DNA of 64,000 bases from Rhyacichthys aspro. Taxonomy: Eukaryota; Chordata; Actinopteri; Gobiiformes; Rhyacichthyidae. The stretch is from NCBI GenBank assembly GCA_036850595.1, contig CM072154.1, positions 10,981,330-11,045,329 on the forward strand, in the 5' to 3' direction. The translations under genes and the position numbers were made by a program. This document shows positions 50,811 through 63,525 of this stretch, in pieces. Positions within the stretch are counted from its first letter, which is position 1. Every line of letters begins with the position of its first letter. The notes below the pieces were generated by a model. That model was given only the letters and a program-made list of their open reading frames with translations, ran no database searches and was not told the origin of the DNA.

Positions 50811-53800
50811 GAAGTTTTACTTTTAATGCAGTTTCTTTGCTCACATTCACAAAAAACAACAAGTATAATACGTGAATAGCAGGAGCACGTTGATGGTTTT
50901 GTGGGCGTGACGTAGCACGTTAGGCCACGCCCCGCAGCAGTGACAGCTTCTGATGGAGAAACACTGGGAGCTGTGTGTATGACTTAAGTACACGGAGCGC
51001 TGCCTCCTGCTGTTAGTGTAGACTTCACTTGTGCAGAATCAGGATTATGCGGAACAATGAGCCACACCGGGACTCAGGGTGAGTACAACTGAACCAACAC
51101 TCACACCGCGGTCACATCTGGGAGCAGACTGACAAACGAGCAGTAATTTCATAACGAACAGATGCCCAGTACAACTATGCGGCGTTGTTTTAGATTTCCA
51201 TGCAGTCACTTTTCTTTCAACTTAAGTGAATATGCATGCTATTTTATTGTATGGAAGTAGCCCATGGTGTAGTATTTCATAACCATACACAAGCCATGTT
51301 GTTTACTTCTGCATCAAATATTATTATGGTGCTGTGATGCCGTATGTAATCATTGCAGTTTGTCATAGTAGCAAAAAGCAAGACAGATGTAGTCATATAT
51401 CCAATAGGCTTGGAGTGCACCCTCTTCCCTTATCAATTATATATTTCCCCAAAGCATAAAAATGAATGATGCTACATATCCAACTACTTAGAAACTGTGT
51501 CCCTCCCTCTCCCTTCCTCTTTAATGCTGCATGGCTCACTTGGTACCTAATAGAGCTGTCACTGAGCATTTTGGTCCTCCTTAAACCCCTTGCAGAGGGA
51601 CGGACGCATATTCCCAGGGGTAAAGGCCTATTTGTGTGCTCGTGTGGGGAAACAAGATGATGAGATGTAATTCTGCTCTACAGCCATCACAGAGCAGTAG
51701 TTCCGCTCCTCCTGCAAATGCACAGTGTGATGCCAGCTGATAGATGATGGCATGCGTGCAGTAACATCAGTGTTGGCTGAAGATGTGTTGAAGGTTTTCG
51801 TACATTACTCTTTGACTAACTCTAACTGTCAGAAAGTCTTTCTCGTGGTTTAACAACAAACATCTGAGTAGTATCTACATAACAGAGTTTAAACTAAAGC
51901 AATGCTCCAAGAACTGTATCACTGTTGTGGCATTTATACCTTATTATTGACAGAGACAGAGGTGTGGCAGAGAGGGAGGGGAAAGGTCATAACAACAAAC
52001 CTAAATCTAAGAAGCCTGTATAGTTTTTTTATATCTAAATATATATGCATTGGATTAAAAAAAAAAAAAAGCTGTGTCTTTCTACGCTGCAGTTTTCACT
52101 CTAAAATCCTTTTCTGGAGTTTCTATTCCTGACTCACAGTTTCTCACTCCCGCTATTTCCCGCTTAGGATGACAGTTCGATGAGCAGCGAGGACATGACC
52201 AGTGCAGAGCCCACGTGGGTTACAGCCGAGCAGCCCCCAGTGCCTGAGCCCAGTCCACCTAATGGGGAACGGGTCAGCAACCTGCCAGCCGCTGTTAAAG
52301 ACGAGGACGGTAAGTCATCTCCCTCATTTTCATTATGTTTTTCACTTTTACGTCATATGAGAAGTGTTGCTGTCGTACAGGAAACAGCTTGAATCGGTCT
52401 TAGTGGACTAATCCAAATAAATCCACTGTTACAGGGGGTGGCAAGCAACACTGCAGCCCCAATCCATTGTGCACCCCTCTCTAGATGGCTTAAGGAAGTA
52501 GGACAGAGGCCCATATTAACCTCAGATTATAAACTGTTAGGAAAAAATTAGGGCAAACAATTCAAAAGGAAAAGTGTGTGGTTATAGGTGTAAAAGCAAA
52601 CAAACAAACAAAAAAACACATTGAAAGTACATCACAATTGGGTGAAAGAGTAGTAATTTGCTGTGACAAAAGAATATACCCCTTCCCCCTCCAGCTCCTC
52701 TCTCTGTGTGTTGCATCATTGCTGTAAAAGCTCGTAAACCTTCCTTTTAACATAACTTTTATTTTACTGCATACACATTAAGAGACAACGGAAAAAAACG
52801 TTTCAGTCAAAAACTGTAAACAAACACCAACTGATTATGAGCTAAAACTAGGGTTAAAAAAATCATCGACAGACAGAGCAAATGGTGCTGATAACAAACA
52901 TTATCACAGAGCTCTATTCTGTGTTAACATCACGACCCTCCTTGTTCAGATGATGACTCCTCAGACAGCGGCAGTGCCAACGGGCTGCCAGCTCTGACCT
53001 CTCCTGAGGTGCTGGCGGCTGGTGGGAACCCCCCAGATGGTGCGGCCCCTTATGGAGAGGTGACTGAGAACGGGCTGAGCGCTCCCCTGGACTTTAGCAC
53101 CACCTCGTCCTCGTCCTCCTCAGAGGATCAGCAGCCCGTCAATCTGAGCGACAGACTACTACCTGCCGGAAGCTCACCACTCAATTCATATCCCGCTGAC
53201 CCCAACAGAAAGTTCCCCATCAAAACAGAGTACACCAACAAGGTAGGATTTGGTATTGTGTTCATTTCTGAAAGTATGCATCTGTTGTGGCAGCTAATTG
53301 TTTTTAATCATCTATTTATAGTCCCCTCCATACAGCTCAGGAAGTTATGACACTGTAAAAACTGAAATGAGCATGAGCACAGAAGACTTGACCTCTGGCC
53401 GAGCGCAGATTATTGATGATGACGATGATGATCATGACGAACATGATGACAGTGACAAGATCAATGACGCTGAGGGAATGGATCCCGAGAGACTTAAGGC
53501 CTTTAATGTAAGTATGCTGTAGAACTTTACAATTATTTGCTTCTTATTCATAATGTGTAGGGTTAGTGGTATGTCAGTATCTTATCGTTGTTATTTCCAT
53601 GACCCCCGCCCCATCCTTCACTTACCTCCATTACACCCCCATCATACGCCTTTGCCTGACACTCTTTTGTTTTCACACCCCTCTTGCCGTTCGCTGCTCC
53701 CCCACTTCATTTTTCTGCTCTACATCCCCTCGCTCCCCTCCCCCTTTCTGTCTCTGTGTCAGATGTTTGTGCGATTGTTCGTGGATGAGAATCTGGACCG

Positions 53801-54828
53801 CATGGTGCCCATCTCGAAACAGCCCAAGGAGAAGATCCAGGCCATCATTGAGTCCTGTGGTCGCCAGTTCCCTGAATTCCAAGAACGTTCCCGCAAGCGC
53901 ATTCGCACCTACCTCAAATCTTGTCGCCGCATGAAAAAAGGCGGCTTTGAGGTACACATCGCTCCCAAATATAATACTGCTAACAACATACACTGTTAAG
54001 GCTAAATCAAATGCAGTGTTTCCCGTTGCTAATGAAAAAAATCTCTCAACACTTGATTCCAGATACGACCAACACCTCCTCACCTCACCTCTGCCATGGC
54101 TGAGAACATTCTTGCTGCTGCCTGTGAGAGCGAAACCCGTAATGCTGCCAAAAAGATGAGGCTTGATGTGTACCAGGCTATGGTAAATGGGAAAAGCAGC
54201 AGGGATTTAAGAACACACATGCAGTAGATAGATAAGAATCATTAACAACAAATGAAAACTAAATAAATGTTTTGTTCTCCTTAGGATGAGCCTGTTTCTG
54301 TTGACAAGCCCAACTCAAGAGACTCTGCCTCTATGGCTCCATCCGGGTTTACAATCTCCAGCACAGCTTTTGCCCAAGACCAGCTCTATGCCAATGGAGG
54401 CCTCAACTACAACATGCGATATGGGACAGTCAACAGCAACCAGCAGCCCACAGGAGCCACACAAACCAATGGTGAGTGGGATCTTAAACCATCTCCTCAA
54501 CCAATTTACAGGGCCTTTTATATTCTCTTTCATCTCCCATTCACCAGAAACTTACTGTTCTTACAAATGGGTTTCCATTCACAAAGTCTTTCTCTTCCTT
54601 GTTTGTACAGGTCCAACAGATCTCAGTATGAAGTCCGTTGGTCCAAACTCCACCTCCTCCAGTGCCAACAGCCACGGTCAGGGCGGTGGTGGGGGCGGGG
54701 CTTCAGCCCAACTCAGCCCTCCGGAGGTGACCGCTGTGAGGCAGCTCATCGCGGGTTACAGGGAGTCTGCGGCCTTCCTGCTCCGTTCAGCAGATGAGCT
54801 GGAAAACCTGATCCTGCAGCAGAATTGA
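41741..54828 (+). CDS. nol4l: Nucleolar protein 4-like
   Basis: NOL4L is a nuclear protein of unknown molecular activity, related to NOL4. Eleven coding exons join in frame: 41741-42082, 48478-48633, 49776-49887, 50512-50621, 52168-52309, 52950-53242, 53322-53507, 53763-53951, 54063-54182, 54285-54471 and 54611-54828. They encode 684 aa. The N-terminal conserved domain has DWCLRTYGDSGKTKTV and AKFKFWVKSKGFQV. A Ser-rich and then acidic middle (run of Asp/His/Glu in exon 7) follows. Next come MFVRLFVDENLDRMVPISKQ and a basic nuclear-targeting helix RKRIRTYLKSCRRMKK (about 497-510). The C-terminus is RESAAFLLRSADELENLIL. The order and ending match NOL4L rather than NOL4, as does its position beside dnmt3b (both on human 20q11.21). 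The first intron is 6.4 kb. Confidence 0.94.
42083..48477 (+). other. nol4l intron 1
   Basis: This is a 6.4-kb intron without supported exons. It holds RFX X-box-like palindromes at 42292-42305, 42778-42791 and a perfect one at 47467-47480 (gttgccatggcaac). The first kilobase is CpG-rich. Frames of 100-150 codons on both strands lack any recognisable protein. Confidence 0.5.
50097..50158. other. Near-perfect hairpin in nol4l intron 3
   Basis: A 29-nt left arm (50097-50125, gtccaatcaaacaagtgg...) pairs with the right arm 50130-50158 across a 4-nt loop. Twenty-seven positions are Watson-Crick pairs, one is a G-T pair and one is a mismatch. The size and shape would suit a precursor hairpin RNA or a tiny foldback element. 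I do not recognise a known microRNA in either arm. Confidence 0.7.
50186..50240 (+). repeat. A-rich simple repeat (AAAC/AAAT)n
   Basis: A run of caaa and aaat units, interrupted, lies directly after the hairpin in the nol4l intron. Confidence 0.8.
50722..50810 (+). repeat. (AAC)n-(AAT)n microsatellite
   Basis: Imperfect AAC units run into about ten clean AAT units, upstream of the candidate internal promoter of nol4l. Confidence 0.95.
50900..51078 (+). promoter_or_regulatory. Candidate internal promoter and alternative first exon of nol4l
   Basis: A GC box and CRE-like cluster (gtgggcgtgacgta, ccacgccccgc, about 50901-50935) is followed by a segment ending in a strong donor (gtgagt at 51079). 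This looks like an alternative exon 1 spliced to the exon at 52168. The ATGs in this segment are out of frame and would stop early in the next exon. A short isoform would therefore start at the ATG about 14 nt into exon 5 (MSSEDMTSAEPTWV), similar in position to the short human NOL4L form. Confidence 0.45.
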
Positions 54829-57800
54829 GACTGTCACAGAGCCTACTCCCAGCCTTTTCATCAGTGTCACTCTTAGTCACAAATCGGGGCAGGATTTGAA
54901 ATCAGCACAGAGACATGAGTGACACTGCAGCGCACAGTGGGTGCTGTAGGTACAGTACTTTAACTGCAGTCACAACATATCAGATGACGAGAAAGGATTA
55001 TTTATGCATTTGGTTGACTCTTAGTGCCCTGATATCTGTAGCCATTCATCCCATTCAGCTCATTCTACACTTCACTGCCATTCATCTCAGGAAGCTGTCT
55101 GTGGGATTGAAAATAATGTGACTATTCACAGAAGGACAAACTACCAGAGGTGTTAACTCAACATTAGCTTTGACTGTCAGTCAACATTGGTTGTGCAGAC
55201 AAATTAATAGTTGTTCAGTGCCATTACTTTGTAATTTTACATCACTGTAAAATATGCTGTGCAGTGGCACGACTTCAAACACTTTCAAAAATAACATTTT
55301 TTTCTCAAACAACATTGCATTATTACCAATGGAATGCTGCTAAGACTCTTTAACCTCAAAGATAGTTTAGGTTTTACAGACCTAAGAACAGGAAAATATG
55401 AAACATGAAGGGCTTGACGGTTGTCAGCAAATTTGTTGTCAAGTCTCTCAGATAAAATTACACTGCAGTCCTATTTATTATTCATTTCTAGACCTTTTAG
55501 GTGGTTACCAGCAAACAAAGGCTGATTCCTTAGTGTGACTTAATTTGTTGTTAATGCATTATGAATAGTTTCATCTTAGAAAATTGCCACTATGTTTAAC
55601 GAATAGAGGCTTTTAAAAACCTGCATATGCAAATTGAGGTCACACACACCTGTCAGGGAAAAGGAGATTAATATATTGTTTAGACTTAAGCTTTTAACTC
55701 GAGCTAGCAGAAAGTGGTAAGGTGCAATATTGAAGATAATCAGTAGTGGTGTGCATAAATAACACGATCAGCCTCAGATTTCAATTTATTCTGCTACAAC
55801 TGTCAAGTTGAGAAAAAGTATATCCCATGCAGCATTGTAGCCAATTTCAATGTTGTTGTTTGTTATGAATAGTGATCTTTATCTCTAACCTCATAACCGA
55901 GGCACTTTCATTTACTGGGATCAGTCATCCGTAGTAATGGAAAGAAATAGGACCTGCCAGAAATTGAGACTTAATGTTGCACGTCTTTTTTTACATGGGT
56001 CATTTTGTGAAGGAGTTGTTGTCACTGATTCCTTTTTTTACAGGGCAAGTGAACTCAATTCACTTCAGTAGATGCAGTCTGTACACCATTCCCCACTGAC
56101 CTCTTTCCCTCGCATTTACCATCTCTAACACACATAAAAACAAGCTGTTCAAACGCAAAAGACAATCTTGTAAGATGTATTCACATCACAGTTTACTGTC
56201 CCAGCTTTTGGCTATGGTTTGTGTGGTGTGTCGGCACACAGAGTACTCGAACCAGATCTAGAGCACACTTTAACAGTGAGTCACTCAGCACAAAAGCAGT
56301 GGTGTATGTGTGTCTAAGTGGTGTTGTTTTTATTGCTTTTTTGTTGATGTAAGTGTTTTGTATGTTGACTTTTTTGTGTAAAAGTGGAGTGGCCTAGTTT
56401 GTACAACATTTGAAAAATTGAATAGGCTGAAACATTCCAGACAAAGACAATGACTCTTTTGAGCAGCCCACGAGGCTTGCACCTTAAAAATTTGTGAGAG
56501 TACTCAAAGTTCAGAGACATATATTTCTGTATTTATCACAAATCTATGAACTTTATCAGTTATTTATCATTTTATTGTACATACATTCCTACATTAGCAG
56601 ATCATCTTACTTCAAAGCCAGTCTACAAATACATTTTCTTAACATGTCATGACTGGCTTCTGTCACTAGTCTAATATCTATTGCAACTTTGGAAGCACTT
56701 TATAGCTCAGGATTAACGTAATATTAAAACAGTGATATGAGTCTTTACCTCATTTGGATTTTCAATTCATCATAACGGACATTTCTAACATACTGCTTTT
56801 AAAAAATAGCCCCTTTTCTGTGATCCGTCCTGGAGCTTGCATGGTCCAGGGTTTAGATAATCATCTAGATGTTGGTGGGGCTCAAATCCTCACACTTGTC
56901 TTCCTTGTCGTTTAATGTTGACTGTAGCCATAGCTGTCACACAGATTCTCAATTAGGTCTTACTCAGTGATGCCATTTTTATCCCGAACCATCCTCGCCA
57001 CACATCTGCTTGCAGATTTGTGCGAGTGACATTTTAGGCGCGTGCTGGAATTACTGTGAACAACGGCAACAAGTGTCGTCATGTTGTTGTTCTTTCTTTA
57101 CTGATGACTCCCTATGGATATTCTCTCTTTGTATTGACAGGACAATGTAATCTATCGGTGTTGATTAAAAAAGCCCTGGTAGCTTGTGGATTGCTAAAGT
57201 GGTCAGATATATGTACTGTATAGCTGTACAAAGAGTGACAAAAGATGTTTTAAACTGTTCTTTTCTGTGGGTACAGCAATGTTTTAAAAAAAATCCAAGT
57301 GGTTTTAACCTTGCCTGTTTGAACTTATAATTTTGGTGGTAGACTTTATTGGTTCTATTGTTATTTATATGATTTTAATTGTTGCCTCTCCTGCGCCGTT
57401 TGATGCTGTAGCTATGTGCAGGAGCTTGTACTGTAATCCTGTGTGAGCTTTGTAATTCCCCTCTGGTTTTTGACTCAGTGAAAGTGTGATGTTTACATGT
57501 ACAGTTTTTCAGAAACACTTTTTTTTCTCACTCAAATCAGTGTACATTTGCCCAGATCTTTTCTTTTTGTTGCTATCATTGCATCCGATGCAGACATGAC
57601 CTCTTTGACACGGTCACATGTTCAGAGTGACAACTGCTAGTGGTTGGCTTGGTGTTGTGGTGGCTTCCAGAGTTTCACAAGTTAAACTTAAGTAAGAAGG
57701 AGCTTCACAACTTCTCAAAGTGGACCAGCAAAGATTTCCTAAGGATCAAGATGTCTTTAATCAACTGTGTTAGACACAATAGTGGCCTAGAAGAGGAGTG

Positions 57801-58410
57801 AGGTATTTATTAAACTACAGTAAGTGCTTAGAAACCTCTATTCTCCCTAAAGGTACACTTTGACCTGTTGTAATTTCTGCTCTATAACATATAAGCCATT
57901 CCCCTTTCCTGGCCTTTTAAGGGGAACCCATAAACCTCAGGAAATACTGAATCTCCAAGTTTAGTTTTTATCCACTGACTTCTTCTGAAACCAGATTGAA
58001 GTCTCTAACAAACCATTAACATTTATATGAGATGTCTATTGTTTTGTACATTTATCATTGTGACTTAAAAGTGGAGGTTTTCCAGTATCCGTGACTTAAT
58101 TTTTTGATTTTTGGAGTGTTTATAGGTATGGATATTTATTATTCAATGTGAAACTACAAAAAGACAAAAGAAAAGGTTGAACCTGTTTCGTTTGTATGTT
58201 TCATGCAAAACTGTCCAGGTGAGATTCTCTCTGCCTCTTACATATCACTAATGAGGGACTTGTGTCTGTTTGGAAATAGCGCTTTTCAGTGTTGCACCAA
58301 CGCTATATGAATTAAAATGAAAAAAACAGCTGTGGTTTACCAACAGCAGAGTTGCAAGGCTCTCCTCTTCTCCTGAGATGTCAGTCAATGAATAAAATAG
58401 TACAATGCGT
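54829..58410 (+). other. nol4l 3' UTR
   Basis: About 3.5 kb of AT-rich, non-coding sequence follows the nol4l stop. It contains several ATTTA-type and T-rich elements. A good polyadenylation signal, aataaa, lies near 58391. No splice or coding signal is seen. Confidence 0.55.
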
Positions 58411-61146
58411 TACCAAATTTTTGTGATAAGTGTGTTCCTTTATACATTCAAGTGATTTGAGGTCCAAAGAGGATATTTTCTGCACCCTTTATGTATGTGT
58501 GTTGTCCTGTATCTCTTAAGATAACACAAAGCCTGAGTGATTGCTCCTGTCTGCTTCTCCAAACTGTGTGCAGACAAGGATTTGAGTAATCTACAGTACA
58601 CCTCAGGATTTCACAAATATTGCATTATCCCTAAGGGGAAAATACATGCGTTATTGTCCACTAGAGGGCAGCAGTGAGACATAAAGCAGTGTGAAGGAGT
58701 TAATGACGTATATCACGTAGAGGAGCCTGGAGGTTTTCTGATGGGTGCACCAGGACAGGGTAAGTAGGTAAGTGTAGTCTGTTAGTATAAATAAATGCAG
58801 TAAAAAAATAAAAAATAAAAAAAAATAGCACGGACAATATTATGTGTAAATAGCCTACATATTGATCATAAATCAGTTGTTTTAACCTTGTTATAATAAT
58901 AGTTACAGAATGTTAGCCTCTTATATTAAAAGGAAAGCTAGTTAAAATCCCCAAGATCGACTCTGAACATTACATTACAGAACAGATTTTGATATGTAAC
59001 CTCTATTTGTCCCACGTGTACCAGTATTACTTTTAGGAGGCGTTTTATGAATCAGTTGGTGCTTCACATTTCACCTACTCCTCTCCATCTGATCCTCCAG
59101 TACCAGGAGGCCAAGTCTACTCTGTGGGGATTTTCCATGGTCATTTCAGAGCGGAGTCCCGGTGTTTTCAAAAAGTTTGGCTCAATTTATTTAGGTCTTG
59201 CGACATTCACAGTTGTTGTCAACAGACTCACTCAAAGTAAATATTTCCACTGCTAAGAATGACTGCAATGACCTGGAGAATCGTGGAAAATGTCCCAGCC
59301 AAGTTAGTGAGTTCAAGAACCTATTCCAACGAGCTGGCTTTCTCTGGTGACACATTTGTCATTGTTCACGCTTTGTACTCATGCCACTGCCATGACATGC
59401 AGACTGGACCCTTGACACGGACCATATATATTTGCCCTAGGTGTCCTTTCTGATCGTGGACACGTGTCTCCTGCATGTCTCTCTCAGCAGTTACTAATAA
59501 TTCAACTCACCAACATGACAATCTTTTCTCTATGATAAATTGTTCATGTACCAAAGTCTTATGACTTTAATATTTGAACCAATAAATCCATAATTACAAT
59601 TAAAAATGCAAAATAGTTTGTGTGACATTTAGCTAAATGTGAAATCAGTGAAATACCAGTCTCACACATTTCCTCAAATTTGTATTAGTTCTTCTTTTCA
59701 TGGCAAGCCTAATGAAATTGTACTGGTTTAACCGTTCATTTTATCCATACATATGCCTGGCCACAAGTTACATTCACACTAAGTCTATATGCAGACTGGA
59801 AAGAGTCAGATTTGGCCCCTAAGCCTTGAGTTTGTCAGGCTTTAAAATGAGGTTTATCCATAACGGTTAACTCAAGGCCCATTAAGTTGTTTTTGTGCAG
59901 CTCTGATACAAACCTTCTGGGAATTTGTCCTTTAACTTATCTATGAACTTTGCACAGAGAGACCCCGACTACCCTCAGGGATCATCAAAGACGTGCAGAA
60001 CAGGATCCCGTGCTGATGTGACTGTGCACTTGCCAGAGATTGCAGGACATTTTTAGGCACAAGCCCCTCCCAGATGCTGTGCCAGGAATAGGACACCTTC
60101 AGAGGAAAGCACTGGCACGTTCATCAAGTCTCAGTTGAAGTTTTCGGGAAGCTATAAAAGTAATGTTTTGGGTAAGCACATGGTAAAATCCTCCAGCAGC
60201 GGGCTTTTAAAAAAGCATGTGAATGTTTGTTTTTCATGTTTAAACAGCCTGATTATCGTACCTGGACAGTAGACAGACTTTGTACAGTTTATTCTTAGTT
60301 GTACACGTTGCAAAATGGTTTCAGTTAAAAGAACAGTCAATAGGACAACCATTTCTCTGAAGTGAATTTCTTTTTATGGGTATCAGAGATTAAAATCACT
60401 AGTGCACTTCAAACATAAAACACATTTTTATGTTTTTCTGCAAAGTGGCCTCAGAGCTCTCATTCTGGCTCATGTGTGAAATGGACTGACAACAATTTGC
60501 CACCTTTTCTAAATTTCCAGGTCAGTGTCTTGGTTTTCAAAGTAATGTTACTATATATAGACTGTGTGTGGAAACTTTAAACTGACCAATGTCATGTGAA
60601 CTTTACAAACATGTCACAGAGACATAGAGACTACATGTCTTCATCTACATGATCTGAGTGTGTTTTCCAGTAATGTCTGACCCACTTTTGCACAAAGGTA
60701 AGGCCTTATGTAAGCTATAATACCATCTGAATTAAAGATGGCTAATCATATCAACAGCTTTAGTAGGTTTAGTAAGTAGGCTGCATGTTTCCATTGTGCT
60801 ATTTTAGAACAATGTAGATCAATGAAGAACACTAAAATGTCAGGCCACTTATGAATGACACAATGTGAATCTGCTTAGATACAAGATAATTTGAAGCTCA
60901 CACAGAAATAATCTATTCAAGTTTTTATTTAAAGGTATTAACAGTCTTTACTATTAAATAATGAAAAAAATGTACATACTTTTCAAACATTTGGTCATAA
61001 CAAAACACTATACAAAGAAGGAAGTAAAGGAAAAGCAGTCTATTTAGTCTGGGGGCATTGTCACCACCGTCATCATCTCCAGATCCAGACTGGACTATGT
61101 GACGGATGGGAAACTGGGGGGTGTGGTGGTGGTGGGTTGGGGAGCT
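58411..61146. other. Intergenic DNA between nol4l and ppdpf, including ppdpf 3' UTR
   Basis: No gene is supported. A CTCF-like site lies at 58658-58676 and an A-rich simple tract near 58800-58830. The ppdpf 3' UTR probably runs from 61146 down to a minus-strand AATAAA (plus-strand tttatt, 60924-60929). Confidence 0.5.
58658..58676 (+). promoter_or_regulatory. CTCF-like binding site
   Basis: The sequence ccactagagggcagcagtg fits the CTCF core (CCAnnAGRKGGCRS) closely. It lies between the convergent ends of nol4l and ppdpf. Occupancy cannot be judged from sequence. Confidence 0.5.
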
Positions 61147-61789
61147 CTAGGAAGAAGACAATGGATGAGCTGAGGGTTCGGACTTCCCGCTCTCACTGGT
61201 CTCACTGACTTGCCTCTTCAGAACCATTTCCCTGGCAATGCAGGTCACCTGGCCATTGGCCACTGTGTAGGATCCATTTCTATAAAGAAAAACAAAACAA
61301 AATCTGAGTCACGCAAAAAAGAAACAAAGTGCAGATCCTTTTGATTGTAAAAGATTTTCTATTTGTAACTTTAACTTACTTTTGAGATTCAGACCCATTC
61401 TGCATGCCAGGTTTTGCAAAGAAAAATGAAGTCCACCAGTGTCCAGAATCCTGCCTGGGAAGTGCTAGGAGAAATCAAAAACAAAATTAGTTCAGACACA
61501 GTGTCAGCATCATTTAGATTAACCATGTTTAGGATGAGTCCCTGTCCGTCTGCATTACCTGGGTGGTGTGGAATGACCTCTCCAGTGTACTCAGCACTGC
61601 TACAAGAGCTGCTACTGGAGCTGGATCCCAGGCGTCCTAAAAACAACCAAAAGAACCAAAGACATCCTTGTTTAAAATACATGGACTATGCTCCCATTAT
61701 CTTGAGACATCATTTTACATAGACCAGATCTTACTTCTGTAATAATCGTGGGTGGCAATGAGGGAACCACTTGATGGAATTGCTGCCAT
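61147..61789 (-). CDS. ppdpf: Pancreatic progenitor cell differentiation and proliferation factor (PPDPF/exdpf)
   Basis: This is a small, mostly disordered vertebrate protein known in zebrafish as exdpf, required for exocrine pancreas growth. Four coding exons join in frame: 61735-61789, 61559-61636, 61380-61464 and 61147-61279, giving 116 aa (human about 114). The N-terminus MAAIPSSGSLIATHDYYRR, a Ser-rich stretch with SCSSAEYTGEVIPHHP and the core GHWWTSFFFAKP are diagnostic of the family. The C-terminal half (TVANGQVTCIAREMVLKR) is less conserved. The start ATG exon is preceded by an intron; the non-coding first exon ends at 62912 with a donor gtaagaat. Two paralogues exist in many fish, and I cannot tell which this is. 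Confidence 0.95.
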
Positions 61790-62911
61790 TTTCTCCGACC
61801 TTAGGTGGAACACCGCTCAAAGATGTAAAATGGTAACCTGAGGATAAAGCAGAATGAACAAATATGTTTAAAGCACCATGAGTAAAGGATTTCTGTTTTA
61901 CTAATGCATTTTCTGTCTTATGTCATATTGCATTTCTCTTGCAAGCTTTCAGCCTTTAGTCATGAACTGAACGTCTTTTGCACTTGCTGGAACAAAGTGA
62001 CACCACAATTTGAGAAACTGGTGTATCCTTGCCCTTGGTCCATGGTACACAGTGAAAAAATAGAAGCAGATGCTTTTACAATCTGCATTCTCATGTCTCA
62101 AATAACCAGACTGGACTGAAGGGGTGTGTGAAAGGCTTGTCCACATGTACAGCTGGTCACTGAGCTTGACCTGGCTGCGTGTCTGGAACAGATCTGAGCC
62201 AATGTCCTGGTTTTAGAGGTTGTCAAGTGAGGAACAAACTATCTCACGTTCAAGTTACCAACTGTGACCATCCAAAAGTATGGGTCAGTGTAGTTAATTG
62301 GCTCTGGACTTTGATTAAGACTATTATGGTAACGGTATAAAGAATAAATAGCGTATACTAGTTATGGTTATTTTGTACTAGGGTGTGTACAACACCTTGA
62401 GAAACTATGAAAGTTTAAAATCTCTAAGGATAACTAAGAATCCTATATTGACCTGGAAAAACATGTTGTTCTGAACCAGCTAAAAGCAGTTCAGCTTATC
62501 ACCAGGTGAGCAGCCAGATGGCTTTAGGGATTTTAAGAGACGCACAAATACTGAAGATGTGTGCACTTCACAGCCTAAGTAGAAGCTGGGGCTGAAAGTA
62601 GCAGGTGTCATTTATGATGTTGTTGTATAAAGGTCCAGTGAGTAAAGTAGTTACCATCACCCCACTGTAGTAATAGAGATGAGTTAGGAATGAGCAAAAA
62701 CAGGACACTTATGCAAGCCAAACACATACTTTCTTTTAAATGTATTTTGTGAAGACACATATTTAGTTAGAATCTAATGAGATTATACTGTTCTCTCAGG
62801 CCTAGTGATAAAGAAACAATGTTGTAGTGTAAGAGATAACTTATTTAACTAACCCACTGAAATAGTCAGGTCAAATGTTGTTTAAATAGCGAGATAAATT
62901 CTTATTCTTAC

Positions 62912-63100
62912 CTATCTTATAGGATGAAACTGCAGGCACCTGATGCGGTCTGAAGGTGCGGATGGCTTGAAGAGGACTCAGTTTTGACTATGGCCCATTG
63001 GTGGATAGACTCTCTGCGGACCGCTGTAGGTCTCTCTCTCAGGTCCTGCTGTCTCTGAAATGCTGTGGACTGACCGTTCCTTTTATAGGCTCTGAGCCTG
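62912..63100 (-). promoter_or_regulatory. ppdpf TATA promoter and non-coding exon 1
   Basis: On the minus strand, ctataaaagg (TATA box, complement of 63081-63087) predicts transcription start near 63055. The exon then runs to a donor at 62911 (gtaagaat). A clear TATA box is unusual among the other promoters here and fits a regulated tissue-specific gene. Confidence 0.7.
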
Positions 63101-63453
63101 GCTCGTGCGGATGGGACACATGGAGGTGGGCGGGGGCTGGGAGAGAGAGCGGCCACGAAACGTGCTCATGTTCGGATCATGTTCTCTTTGGTAACTATCC
63201 GACTGCACGAGAAAGTCAGTGACGCCAAACACAACAAAAGTCTGGATGCTGACAGTCTGGCTCTGCTTCAGAGAGACTAAACTACGGGCTGCTGCTGAAC
63301 GAGACGTCAAGAAAAATGGCTGCTTGTTGTTGTAAAGAATTAATGTTATATAGTTATAATTAACTTAAAAGTCAGTTATTAGTCAAATACCAGTGAGCGA
63401 CTAGATTCACGTTGTATGTGGGGTAATAATCAAAGGTCTATTAATGATTAACA

Positions 63454-63525
63454 TCCCTGGTGGTCTAGTGGTTAGGATTCGGCGCTCTCACCGCCGCGGC
63501 CCGGGTTCGATTCCCGGTCAGGGAA
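63454..63525 (+). tRNA. tRNA-Glu (anticodon CTC)
   Basis: The 72-nt cloverleaf is intact. The acceptor stem tccctgg pairs with the 3' strand ending before discriminator A at 63525. The A box is tggtctagtgg and the B box ggttcgattcc. The anticodon loop ctctcac (63485-63491) has CTC at 63487-63489. No intron is present. Only a TTT run follows directly, not the usual TTTT terminator. Confidence 0.97.

Noticed and set aside
51047..51078. In-frame alternative start of nol4l at 51047 or 51057
   Set aside because: After splicing to 52168 both ATGs run into an early stop, so the segment is at most 5' UTR.
59047..59453. Two short frames downstream of nol4l
   Set aside because: No protein family recognised, no promoter or polyadenylation signal in place, and AT-rich intergenic context.
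61389..61722. Alternative frames over the ppdpf exons (both strands)
   Set aside because: They run through introns. The spliced minus-strand frame matches PPDPF throughout.
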